Below are positions 31,540-39,561 of a DNA stretch of 64,000 bases, piece by piece. The notes under the pieces were generated by a model. It was given only the letters and a program-made list of their open reading frames with translations. It was not told where the DNA came from and ran no database searches. Every line of letters begins with the position of its first letter. The stretch's first letter is position 1. Position numbers and translations under genes: made by a program. Source of the stretch: Flavobacterium sp. J27 (GTDB taxonomy: Bacteria; Bacteroidota; Bacteroidia; Flavobacteriales; Flavobacteriaceae); NCBI RefSeq assembly GCF_004303025.1, contig NZ_PJQW01000003.1, positions 62,001 to 126,000 of the forward strand, written 5' to 3'.

Positions 31540-32351
31540 CACAAGAAATTTTAAATTCAACAACTCAATTTTTACAACAAAAAGGATTTCTTAATCCAGA
31601 AATAGGGATAGTTTTAGGCACAGGTTTAGGACAGTTAGTACATCATCTTCAAGTTGAGGTAAGTATCAATTACTCTGAAATTCCAAATTTTCCAGTCTCA
31701 ACCGTAGAATTTCATTCAGGAAAATTACTATTAGGAATGTTAGAAGGAAAGAAAGTTATAGTAATGCAAGGTCGTTTTCATTTGTATGAAGGCTATAGTT
31801 TACAAGAAATAACTTTTCCAATACGTGTAATGAAAGCCTTAGGGGTTTCTAGTTTGTTAATTTCAAATGCTGCTGGTGCTATCAATTTAAATTATAAAAA
31901 AGGAGATTTAATGTTGTTGGACGATCATATCAATTTACAAGGAGGTTCTCCTTTGGCTTTTGCAACTGTTTCAGATTTTGGTGAGCGTTTTACAGACATG
32001 TGTACCCCTTACGATATTTCGTTGAACACTAAAATATTAGCTATAGCTAATGAGAATAATATTGTTTTGCATAAAGGAGTTTATGCTGCTGTTGTAGGAC
32101 CACAACTTGAAACCAGAGCGGAATATCGTTATTTGAAAATTATTGGAGCTGATGCTGTAGGGATGAGTACAGTTCCAGAAGTTATTGTAGCAAATCATTT
32201 ACAATTGCCAGTTATGGCTGTTTCTGTTTTAACTGACGAATGCAACCCAGATGATTTAAAACCTGTAAATATTCCTGAAATTATTGCCGTAGCAGGGGAA
32301 GCAGAGCCTAAAATGATCACACTTTTTAAAGAATTAATAAAATCTAAATGA
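31536..32351 (+). CDS. Purine nucleoside phosphorylase (trimeric type)
   Basis: A 271-residue PNP with GIVLGTGLGQLVHHL, FHSGKLLLGMLEGKKVIVMQ, GRFHLYEGYSLQEIT, ISNAAGAINLNYKKGDLMLL, DHINLQGGSPL, and VVGPQLETRAEYRYLKIIGA. It cleaves purine nucleosides with phosphate. In an arsenosugar cluster its natural target is presumably the 5'-deoxy-5'-dimethylarsinoyl-adenosine made by ArsS, releasing adenine and the arsenosugar phosphate. It is joined by ATGA overlaps at both ends, so translation is coupled. Confidence 0.93.
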   Translation: MTQEILNSTTQFLQQKGFLNPEIGIVLGTGLGQLVHHLQVEVSINYSEIPNFPVSTVEFHSGKLLLGMLEGKKVIVMQGRFHLYEGYSLQEITFPIRVMKALGVSSLLISNAAGAINLNYKKGDLMLLDDHINLQGGSPLAFATVSDFGERFTDMCTPYDISLNTKILAIANENNIVLHKGVYAAVVGPQLETRAEYRYLKIIGADAVGMSTVPEVIVANHLQLPVMAVSVLTDECNPDDLKPVNIPEIIAVAGEAEPKMITLFKELIKSK

Positions 32352-33016
32352 GAAGATATATTGCCGAAATTATAGGAACTTTCGCCATTGTTTTTTGTGG
32401 AACTGGTGCTATAATTATCGATCAAGAAACAAACGGAACCATTTCTCATTCGGGTATTGCTATTACATTTGGGTTAATTGTAATGGCAATGATATATGCT
32501 TTAGGAAGTATTTCAGGAGCTCATTTTAATCCGGCTGTTACTATTGCATTTTCAATCGCAAATAAATTTAAAAAAAGAGAGATCATTCCCTATGTTATAA
32601 GTCAGTTTTTAGGGGCAATATTAGCTAGTGGATTATTATATTTACTTTTTCCATCAAATGCCTTTTTAGGAGCAACTATTCCTTCTGGAAGTAACATGCA
32701 ATCTTTTATACTAGAATTTATACTTACATTTTTATTAATGTTAGTTATTTTAAGTGTGGCACATGGTTCAAAAGAGCAAGGTATGTTTGCGGGCATTGCG
32801 ATAGGATCAGTTGTAGGTTTAGAAGCGATGTTTGCTGGGCCCATTTGTGGAGCTTCAATGAATCCAGCTAGGTCCTTAGGACCTGCTTTTGTGGCTGATC
32901 AAATGGAGCAACTATGGATCTATTTATTAGCACCTACATTAGGTGCAGCAGTTGCCGTTTTTATCTGGAGTTATCTTACTAATAATAAATTAAAAGAAAA
33001 AATAATTAAGCTATGA
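32348..33016 (+). CDS. MIP-family aquaporin/aquaglyceroporin-like channel
   Basis: A 222-residue membrane channel with six hydrophobic helices and both NPA motifs: GAHFNPAVT (about residue 63) and GASMNPARS (about residue 175). The N-terminal MRRYIAEIIGTFAIVFCGTG is typical of bacterial MIP proteins. In an arsenic cluster it probably passes arsenite or a small neutral arsenic species across the inner membrane. It overlaps both flanking genes by 4 bases. Confidence 0.93.
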   Translation: MRRYIAEIIGTFAIVFCGTGAIIIDQETNGTISHSGIAITFGLIVMAMIYALGSISGAHFNPAVTIAFSIANKFKKREIIPYVISQFLGAILASGLLYLLFPSNAFLGATIPSGSNMQSFILEFILTFLLMLVILSVAHGSKEQGMFAGIAIGSVVGLEAMFAGPICGASMNPARSLGPAFVADQMEQLWIYLLAPTLGAAVAVFIWSYLTNNKLKEKIIKL

Positions 33017-33984
33017 AAAATTATTTAGACGCTACAAACGATTTGTATAAAAATGCTGCTTTAACTCCTGACGTGGGCTTGTGCTGTACCACAACTCCTA
33101 TATGGAAATTTCCAGGACTGGAAATTCCTCAAATTATGCAGGAAATGAATTATGGGTGTGGAAGTACTATTGCAGCTCAAGATTTAATTAATAATCCGAA
33201 AGTGTTATATGTTGGTGTTGGAGGTGGAATGGAATTGTTGCAATTTGCTTATTTTTCTCGTCAAAAAGGAGGCGTAGTAGGTGTGGATGTTGTAGATGAA
33301 ATGCTAGAGGCTTCTAGGAAAAATTTTCAAATCGCTGAAGAACAAAACGATTGGTTTAAAAGTGAATTTGTAGAATTAAAAAAAGGAAATGCATTAGAGT
33401 TACCTATCGAAGACGAGAGTATAGATGTGGCTGCTCAAAATTGTCTTTTTAATATTTTTAAAACGGAAGATTTAAAAAAAGCATTACAAGAAATGTATCG
33501 TGTTTTAAAACCACACGGTCGTTTAGTAATGAGTGATCCCACATGCGAACAGGAAATGAACGCAACACTTCGTAATGACGATCATTTAAGAGCTCTTTGC
33601 TTAAGTGGCAGTATTCCAATAAAAGAATATATTAAAGCGCTAACAGACGTAGGTTTTGGAACTATTGAAATTAGAGGTAGACGTCCTTATCGTATTTTGG
33701 ACCCTGAAAATTATCCTACAGACGAGTTAATTTATATTGAAAGTATTGAAGTATGTGCTATTAAAGATCCTATGCCAGAAGATGGACCGTGTGTTTTTAC
33801 TGGTAAAGCGGCAATATATTATGGAAAAGAGGATTATTTTGACGATCAAAAAGGACATGTATTGCTAAAAAATCAACCTTTAGCCGTTTGCGATAAAACG
33901 GCAAATGCTTTAGCTAGTTTAGGAAGAAAAGATATTTTTATCAGTGAAAGTACATTCCATTATAATGGTGGAGGTTGTTGCTAA
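33013..33984 (+). CDS. arsM: Arsenite methyltransferase ArsM (arsenosugar type)
   Basis: A 323-residue SAM-dependent methyltransferase. Arsenic-binding Cys candidates are C24-C25 (VGLCCTTTPIW), C49 (NYGCGSTI) and a C-terminal CC. The SAM loop is VLYVGVGGGMELLQFAYFS, followed by GVDVVDEMLEASRKNF and later GRLVMSDPT. It methylates arsenite toward dimethylarsinous acid, the substrate of ArsS. It is the last gene of the ATGA-coupled arsS operon; the next gene starts after 86 bases carrying its own regulated promoter. Confidence 0.94.
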   Translation: MKNYLDATNDLYKNAALTPDVGLCCTTTPIWKFPGLEIPQIMQEMNYGCGSTIAAQDLINNPKVLYVGVGGGMELLQFAYFSRQKGGVVGVDVVDEMLEASRKNFQIAEEQNDWFKSEFVELKKGNALELPIEDESIDVAAQNCLFNIFKTEDLKKALQEMYRVLKPHGRLVMSDPTCEQEMNATLRNDDHLRALCLSGSIPIKEYIKALTDVGFGTIEIRGRRPYRILDPENYPTDELIYIESIEVCAIKDPMPEDGPCVFTGKAAIYYGKEDYFDDQKGHVLLKNQPLAVCDKTANALASLGRKDIFISESTFHYNGGGCC

Positions 33985-34003
33985 AAAGTTCGTTTTTTAA
34001 AGT

Positions 34004-34050
34004 TATGTAATATAGCTAACGTTTTGTTTTTTTGTCGTATCTTACTTTTA
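34004..34050 (+). promoter_or_regulatory. Second promoter with the shared arsenic-cluster box
   Basis: TATGTAATATAGCTAAC (34004-34020) differs at one of 17 bases from the arsS box. TACTTTTA (34043-34050) lies 22 bases later, exactly as at arsS, 20 bases before the ATG at 34071. Confidence 0.6.
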
Positions 34051-34070
34051 CCAAATTCAAAAACAAAACA

Positions 34071-34889
34071 ATGAAAAAAACAGCTATTTTAAGTATTGTA
34101 TGTGCGTTTGGATTTCAATTTACAAATGCACAAAGTCCGTGGACAAGAGAAAAAGGCAGCGCTTATTTACAGCTAGGTGTTACTAGTTTGAGTTATGATG
34201 CCCTTCAATTAGATGGTCATAAAGTGGAGAATATAGGTGATTATTCAGATGTTACATTTCAGATTTATTCTGAATTTGGAATCACAAACAAGTTGGAAGC
34301 ACAATTAATATTGCCTTATAAAACGGCTAATTATGATAACGCAGGGGTTTCACAAAGTATTTCTGGATTAGGTAATGTTTCTCTAGGATTAAAATACAAA
34401 TTATCGGATGGCAATTGGAAAATTAGTTCAGGAGTTTTATTTACAGCTAATTCGATTAAGAAAGATGAAAGCCTAGTAGTCAGTTCCACAGGAATTAATG
34501 CCAATACAATTTTACCTTACGTAAGTATCGGTTCTAGTTATAATAAATGGTACTATTTTGGTATGCTTGGTTATGGTTATATGGACAACGATTATTCAGA
34601 TTATCTAAAAGCAACCATTGAAGTGGGTTATAATATTATTCCTAAAGGTCATTTAATGTTAGTTTTGGATACCAGAAATCCAATTGCAAAAGAAGATGCT
34701 TATTTTAATGATGCCGTTCAGTGGGCTTCTCATTTAGATAGACAAACATATAATGCTATTGGTATCAAAGCTAATTATGAATTTATTCAGGATAAATTTG
34801 GGGCTAATTTTTCTACCTTTGGTGCTTTTGGAATAGATAACGCTCCTTTAGCGCCAACTATTAATATTGGTGTTTATACAAAATTATAA
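34071..34889 (+). CDS. Outer-membrane beta-barrel-like protein of the arsenosugar cluster
   Basis: The ATG at 34071 gives 272 residues with a signal peptide (MKKTAILSIVCAFGFQFTNA, then Q). The mature protein is a run of amphipathic beta strands (GSAYLQLGVTSLSYDALQLD, LEAQLILPYKTANYDNAGVS, GNVSLGLKYKLSDGNWKISS, FGMLGYGYMDNDYSDYLKAT) and ends INIGVYTKL. It is probably an outer-membrane channel or barrel that allows arsenicals or cluster products to cross the outer membrane. It heads a second operon with the desaturase-like gene (2 bases downstream) and shares the arsS-type box. Confidence 0.75.
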   Translation: MKKTAILSIVCAFGFQFTNAQSPWTREKGSAYLQLGVTSLSYDALQLDGHKVENIGDYSDVTFQIYSEFGITNKLEAQLILPYKTANYDNAGVSQSISGLGNVSLGLKYKLSDGNWKISSGVLFTANSIKKDESLVVSSTGINANTILPYVSIGSSYNKWYYFGMLGYGYMDNDYSDYLKATIEVGYNIIPKGHLMLVLDTRNPIAKEDAYFNDAVQWASHLDRQTYNAIGIKANYEFIQDKFGANFSTFGAFGIDNAPLAPTINIGVYTKL

Positions 34890-34891
34890 TA

Positions 34892-35764
34892 ATGAATAAG
34901 TATAAAGAAATAATAATAACATCCTATTCAGATTATTTTAATTATCTGAAAAACGAATTGGTTACATTGCACATTGAAAACTATTTTTATGGATTACTCA
35001 TTATTTCTTTATTGGTTTTTGTTTTAGAAATTGTATTTCCTTGGCGAAAAAATCAAGCCATTATAAGAAAAGATTTTTGGTTAGATACATTCTATATGTT
35101 TTTTAACTTCTTTCTTTTAAATCTTATTATTTTAATGGCAATGAATAATGTAACGGCACAGTTGTTTAATGATTTTTTAGCCTTATTTGGTTTACATTTA
35201 CAATCATTACAACTCCTTGATTTGTCTCAGTTTTCCAAGCCAGTTGCTTTATTAGTTTTCTTTATAATTACCGATTTTATTCAATGGAATACGCATCGTT
35301 TATTGCATCGGTTTGAATTCTTTTGGAATTTCCATAAAGTGCATCATTCTGTAAAAGAAATGGGATTTGCAGCTCATTTACGATATCATTGGATGGAACC
35401 AGTTGTCTATAAAACATTATTGTATGTGCCCGTTGCCATTATTGGTGGTTTTAGTATTCAAGACGTATTTATTGTGCATTTTATAGCTATTACTATTGGC
35501 CATTTAAATCATGCCAATATTGGTTGGGATTATGGACTTTTTAAATATATACTCAATAATCCCAAAATGCATATTTGGCATCATAGTAAAGAAATGCCAA
35601 GAAAGTATGGTGCAAATTTTGGTATTTCACTAAGTGTATGGGATTACATGTTTAAAAGCGATTACATTCCAAAAGATGGCAAGGATATTGAACTTGGATT
35701 TGAAAACGATGAAGAATTTCCTAAAGATTTTATAAAACAAGAAGCGTATCCGTTACAATTATAA
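34892..35764 (+). CDS. Sterol desaturase/fatty-acid hydroxylase family membrane enzyme
   Basis: A 290-residue membrane protein with hydrophobic segments at about 35-55, 70-95 and 115-135 and the diiron His clusters of the family: HRLLH, HKVHHS, HLNHAN and HIWHHSKE. Members hydroxylate or desaturate lipids or other alkyl chains using O2 and reductant. Its place behind the arsenic-type promoter suggests a step that oxidises or links the arsenosugar, possibly to a lipid; this is inference. Only 2 bases separate it from the upstream outer-membrane gene. Confidence 0.88.
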   Translation: MNKYKEIIITSYSDYFNYLKNELVTLHIENYFYGLLIISLLVFVLEIVFPWRKNQAIIRKDFWLDTFYMFFNFFLLNLIILMAMNNVTAQLFNDFLALFGLHLQSLQLLDLSQFSKPVALLVFFIITDFIQWNTHRLLHRFEFFWNFHKVHHSVKEMGFAAHLRYHWMEPVVYKTLLYVPVAIIGGFSIQDVFIVHFIAITIGHLNHANIGWDYGLFKYILNNPKMHIWHHSKEMPRKYGANFGISLSVWDYMFKSDYIPKDGKDIELGFENDEEFPKDFIKQEAYPLQL

Positions 35765-35838
35765 GAACAATTTAATTTTGATGATAATTAATTTTTAGAT
35801 CTAATAAAGTTGCTAAACAAAAAGCAATAGTTACAATT

Positions 35839-36537
35839 ATGAAAAAATATATTATTCTACTATTTTTCTTTTCAGTACCCATTTTTTCTCAAAATTTTGA
35901 CTATAAAGAGTATGGCTTATTATTAAGTAAACATGTCTCTAATAAAGGAAATGTAAACTATAGTCTATTGCAATCAAATGTAATGGATCTAAACAAAGTA
36001 GTACGTCAATTTGAAATGAACTACCCTACTAGTAAATGGTCTAGAAATGAAATTTTAGCCTATTATATTAACGCCTATAATGTGTATACGTTAAAAAAAA
36101 TAATTGATAATTATCCTGTAAAAAGTATTAAAGATATTAATAACGCTTGGGATGATAAGTTTATAACTTTGGGTTCTAAGAAAATTTCGTTGACTTATAT
36201 TGAACACAATATCTTGAGAAAAATGAATGAACCAAGGATTCATTTTGCGATTAATTGTGCTTCTTATTCCTGTCCAATATTAGCTAATGTTCCTTATCTA
36301 CCAAAAACACTAGATAATCAACTAGAAACTGCTGCTAAAAAATTTATTAATGATAGCACGAAAAATATATTATCGGTAAATGAAATAAAGATTTCTGAGA
36401 TTTTTAATTGGTTTTCCAAAGATTTTAAAACCCAAAATAACTCTTTAATTACTTATTTGAATCAATTTGCAGACATCAAAATCAATGAAAATGCTAAAAT
36501 TCGTTATTTAGAGTATAATTGGAATTTAAATGAATAA
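35839..36537 (+). CDS. Exported DUF547 protein
   Basis: A 232-residue protein with a signal peptide (MKKYIILLFFFSVPIFSQ). DUF547 features are visible: EILAYYINAYNVYTLKKIID, ARIHFAINCASYSCPILANV-type core (here PRIHFAINCASYSCPILANV, Cys residues at INCASYSC), and a C-terminal FADIKINENAKIRYLEYNWN. The family is of unknown activity, often papain-like in fold and linked to membrane or lipid processes; a Cys is retained. It precedes the TIGR04283-type transferase by 2 bases, so it belongs to the arsenosugar cluster. Confidence 0.85.
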   Translation: MKKYIILLFFFSVPIFSQNFDYKEYGLLLSKHVSNKGNVNYSLLQSNVMDLNKVVRQFEMNYPTSKWSRNEILAYYINAYNVYTLKKIIDNYPVKSIKDINNAWDDKFITLGSKKISLTYIEHNILRKMNEPRIHFAINCASYSCPILANVPYLPKTLDNQLETAAKKFINDSTKNILSVNEIKISEIFNWFSKDFKTQNNSLITYLNQFADIKINENAKIRYLEYNWNLNE

Positions 36538-36539
36538 GC

Positions 36540-37229
36540 ATGATTTCTGTTATCATACCCACTTTCAATGAACAAGAAAATATTGCTATACTATTAGATT
36601 ATCTCCTAGAAAATAAAGGTGATAACACAATTAAAGAAATTATTTTAGTTGATGGTGGAAGTACAGATAATACGCTTAAGATTGCAAAAATATATAAAAG
36701 TATTACCATCTTGCAATCTGAAAAAGGTAGAGCGAAACAATTAAATTATGGTGCTCAATTTGCTAAGGGAGAAATACTCTATTTTTTACACTGTGATAGT
36801 TTGCCTCCTAAAAAATTTGATAGTCTTATTATAAATGAAGTAGGGAAAGGAAATTTAGCAGGTTGTTTTAAAATGAAATTTAACTCTAATCATATTGTTT
36901 TAAAAATAACACAATGGTTTACACAATTTAATGTAAAGTTTTTTAGAGGAGGTGATCAATCTTTATTTGTTACCAAAAAGATATTTCAAGAAGAGAAAGG
37001 CTTTAATGAAAAATATCGAATTTATGAAGATAATGATTTGATTTATAGATTGTATAAGAAAATAGGTTTTACAGTTATTCAGCAACATATCATTACATCT
37101 GCAAGACGATATGAGGAAAATGGGTTCTGGAAATTGCAATATCACTTTATGATGATTCATCTACTGTATAATTTAAAGATTTACAACCAAGAGAAAATTT
37201 TACAATATTACAGTAGAAATATAAAATAG
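36540..37229 (+). CDS. TIGR04283-type arsenosugar family-2 glycosyltransferase
   Basis: A 229-residue GT-A-fold transferase: ISVIIPTFNEQENIAILLDY at the N-terminus, EIILVDGGSTDNTLKIAKIY, ILYFLHCDSLPPKKFDSLII (with HCDS in place of a typical DxD), and FRGGDQSLFVTKKIFQEE, RIYEDNDLIYRLYK. This fits the TIGR04283 family found in arsenosugar clusters, which transfers a sugar or glycerol-type group from a nucleotide donor. It is the last gene of the cluster. Confidence 0.92.
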   Translation: MISVIIPTFNEQENIAILLDYLLENKGDNTIKEIILVDGGSTDNTLKIAKIYKSITILQSEKGRAKQLNYGAQFAKGEILYFLHCDSLPPKKFDSLIINEVGKGNLAGCFKMKFNSNHIVLKITQWFTQFNVKFFRGGDQSLFVTKKIFQEEKGFNEKYRIYEDNDLIYRLYKKIGFTVIQQHIITSARRYEENGFWKLQYHFMMIHLLYNLKIYNQEKILQYYSRNIK

Positions 37230-37321
37230 CTGTCTAAAAAAATAAAGATAAAAAATGTATTTTTAACTACTATATTACTAAAAAGAAAACTAAATTTTTA
37301 ATCACAAATAAAAAACAACTT

Positions 37322-37897
37322 ATGAAAAAAACGGTATTGAGTATCTTGTTCGGGGCGTTTACATTATTGAGTAATGCTCAAGAATTTGCTAAAATAGATA
37401 AAAGCGTTATGGACGCTACCTACTTTCCTGAAAATGCAACAAAAAGAGCATTTATTAAAGATAAAGAAAAACAAGTAGAAGCAGAACCAAAAATAAGAAT
37501 ATTGTATTCTCGTCCGCTAAAAAAAGGAAGAACTATTTTTGGAGACGTAGTTAAATATGGGGAATCTTGGAGAATAGGAGCAAATGAATCTACAGAAATA
37601 CTATTTTTAACCGATGCAGTTTTTGGTGGAACCAATGTAAAAGCAGGACGATATACACTAATCGCTATACCAAAAGAAAAAGAATGGACTATTAAATTAA
37701 ACTCCATAAATGATGGTTGGGGTAATTATTCTTATGATGCCTCTTTTGATATCGCAAGTGTTACTGTTCCTACAACAACTTCCGAAAATGAAATTGAAGC
37801 GTTATCAATTATAATGTATGAGAAAAGTAAAAATGTAGTACATATTAAAATTGGTTGGGATAAAACAATTGCGGAAATTCCAGTTACTTTGAAATAA
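37322..37897 (+). CDS. Exported DUF2911 protein
   Basis: A 191-residue protein with a signal peptide (MKKTVLSILFGAFTLLSNA, then Q). The mature part has the DUF2911 pattern KIRILYSRPLKKGRTIFGDV, VKYGESWRIGANESTEILFL, GTNVKAGRYTLIAIPKEKEW, and INDGWGNYSYDASFDIASVT. The family is widespread in Bacteroidota, periplasmic or surface located, and of unknown function. It stands alone with 92 bases upstream and a strong terminator downstream, so it is probably not part of the arsenic cluster. Confidence 0.88.
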   Translation: MKKTVLSILFGAFTLLSNAQEFAKIDKSVMDATYFPENATKRAFIKDKEKQVEAEPKIRILYSRPLKKGRTIFGDVVKYGESWRIGANESTEILFLTDAVFGGTNVKAGRYTLIAIPKEKEWTIKLNSINDGWGNYSYDASFDIASVTVPTTTSENEIEALSIIMYEKSKNVVHIKIGWDKTIAEIPVTLK

Positions 37898-37910
37898 ACA
37901 CTTTATAAAA

Positions 37911-37953
37911 TAAACAATAAAACTGATAGTTTTACTATCAGTTTTATTGTTTA
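37911..37953 (+). terminator. Rho-independent terminator after the DUF2911 gene
   Basis: TAAACAATAAAACTGATAG and CTATCAGTTTTATTGTTTA form a long, perfectly paired stem around a 5-base loop. Confidence 0.85.
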
Positions 37954-37999
37954 TGGTAAAATTTGGAAGTGAAAATGAAAAAAAGAACCTAGAAGTTAT

Positions 38000-38821
38000 A
38001 TGATTTACACTGGTCAAATAAATGAATTCATTCGATTGGAAGAAATAACGCCCAATAATTGTGAATTACTGAAAGAAAAAATTAAAGAAGGACTTAGTAT
38101 TATTTGGGCAGTTGAAGCATTGCATATTAAAGTAGACGGTGTGGTTACTTTAGTAAAAGAAAATGAAATCATTTTTGTAACCGAATATCATAATGTAGAA
38201 ATTGTTCAAGTTCAGAAAGTTAGGTTAATTCGATTTAATAGAGCTTTCTATTGTATTCTAGACCATGATAGCGAAGTAGGTTGTAAAGGAGTTTTGTTTT
38301 TTGGTGCTGCGCAATTAGCTAAAATTGAAATCCCGAATTTAGAATTTGAAAAATTTGAAACACTTTGGAAAATGTTTGTCATTGAAATGTTATCCAAAGA
38401 CGATCTCAAAAGCGAAATGTTACAAATGATGTTAAAACGACTGCTTATTCTTTGTATTAGAATTTATAAAGAACAAGCGGAATTAACACATTTTGATAAG
38501 CAACAATTTGATATTGTTAGAGAATACAATTATTTGGTGGAAATTCATTTTAGAAGCAAACATCAGGTGTCAGATTACGCTGTTTTATTACATAAAAGCC
38601 CAAAAACTTTATCGAATGTGTTTAAAAAAGTGGGTAAAAAAACACCTTTGCAAATTATTCAGGATCGAATTATGTTAGAATCTATTCGATTATTACGCTA
38701 TACAGATAAATCTATTAAAGAAATTACATATGAAGTAGGTTATGAAGACATTCAAACTTTTAGTCGTTTTTTTAAAAAAATAGAAGGTGTTTCCCCTTCT
38801 GAGTTTAAGAAAAAGGGGTAA
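38000..38821 (+). CDS. AraC-family transcriptional regulator
   Basis: A 273-residue regulator with a cupin-like N-terminal sensor (GLSIIWAVEALHIKVDGVVT, NEIIFVTEYHNVEIVQVQKV) and a C-terminal double HTH (HQVSDYAVLLHKSPKTLSNV, KSIKEITYEVGYEDIQTFSR). It is not close to the three paralogues at 8235, 24424 and 27335. It probably controls the alkylhydroperoxidase-like gene 112 bases downstream. The ligand is unknown. Confidence 0.9.
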   Translation: MIYTGQINEFIRLEEITPNNCELLKEKIKEGLSIIWAVEALHIKVDGVVTLVKENEIIFVTEYHNVEIVQVQKVRLIRFNRAFYCILDHDSEVGCKGVLFFGAAQLAKIEIPNLEFEKFETLWKMFVIEMLSKDDLKSEMLQMMLKRLLILCIRIYKEQAELTHFDKQQFDIVREYNYLVEIHFRSKHQVSDYAVLLHKSPKTLSNVFKKVGKKTPLQIIQDRIMLESIRLLRYTDKSIKEITYEVGYEDIQTFSRFFKKIEGVSPSEFKKKG

Positions 38822-38933
38822 AGGGAAAAATTAACAAATATCAAGGAAAAAAGGTCTAACCTATGGTTGTTTTTTTGAAACAACTTTGTACTGTTAAATT
38901 AAACGAACAATAATTAATTAAATTTTTAAAATT

Positions 38934-39482
38934 ATGTCAAATTTCACAGTACCAACAAGAGAACAAGTATCAGAAAACAACCAAGCAATCTTTGATAACT
39001 TACAAAAAGGATTAGGATTTGTACCTAATTTATACGCTTATTTTGCTAAAAATGAGACAGCTTTAGGAGACTATTTAGCGTTGCAAAACAGAAAAAGTAC
39101 TTTAAAAGCCAAAGAAAGAGAAGTGATTAATTTAGTAACTAGTCAAATAAATAATTGTTTGTATTGTCAATCAGCACACACTGTAATTGGAAAAATGAAT
39201 GGTTTTTCGGATGAGCAAGTTATTGAACTTAGAAAAGGATTCGCATCTTTTGATTCTAAATTAGACGCTTTAGTTAAATTTGCAGCTTCTGTAGTTGAAA
39301 ATAGAGGAAAAGCCACAAATGTAGCCAAAGAAAATTTTTTTCAAGCGGGTTACAATGAAGCAAATATGATTGATGTTGTTTTAGTAATAGGTGATAAAAT
39401 CATTAGTAATTACATTCATAATTTAACTGATTTCGCTATCGATTTTCCTATAGCAACTCCAATTGAAAAAGAATTAGTATAA
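38934..39482 (+). CDS. Alkylhydroperoxidase/carboxymuconolactone decarboxylase-like protein
   Basis: A 182-residue AhpD-like protein: EQVSENNQAIFDNLQKGLGF, LALQNRKSTLKAKEREVINL, and the redox CxxC with proton-relay His in INNCLYCQSAHTVIGKMNGF. The family reduces peroxides or decarboxylates small lactones. It follows an AraC gene on the same strand, a typical inducible detoxification pair, and converges on the GH113-like gene with a shared terminator. Confidence 0.9.
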   Translation: MSNFTVPTREQVSENNQAIFDNLQKGLGFVPNLYAYFAKNETALGDYLALQNRKSTLKAKEREVINLVTSQINNCLYCQSAHTVIGKMNGFSDEQVIELRKGFASFDSKLDALVKFAASVVENRGKATNVAKENFFQAGYNEANMIDVVLVIGDKIISNYIHNLTDFAIDFPIATPIEKELV

Positions 39483-39511
39483 AAATTTTAGTCTTACTTA
39501 TTTTTATAAAA

Positions 39512-39551
39512 AAAACACCCTGTTTCATAAAATAATGAGATAGGGAGTTTT
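39512..39551. terminator. Bidirectional terminator between convergent genes
   Basis: AAAACACCCTGTTTCAT and ATGAGATAGGGAGTTTT pair at 14 of 17 positions around a 6-base A/T loop, with A and T tracts outside. Confidence 0.65.
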
Positions 39552-39561
39552 ATTTGTTTTT

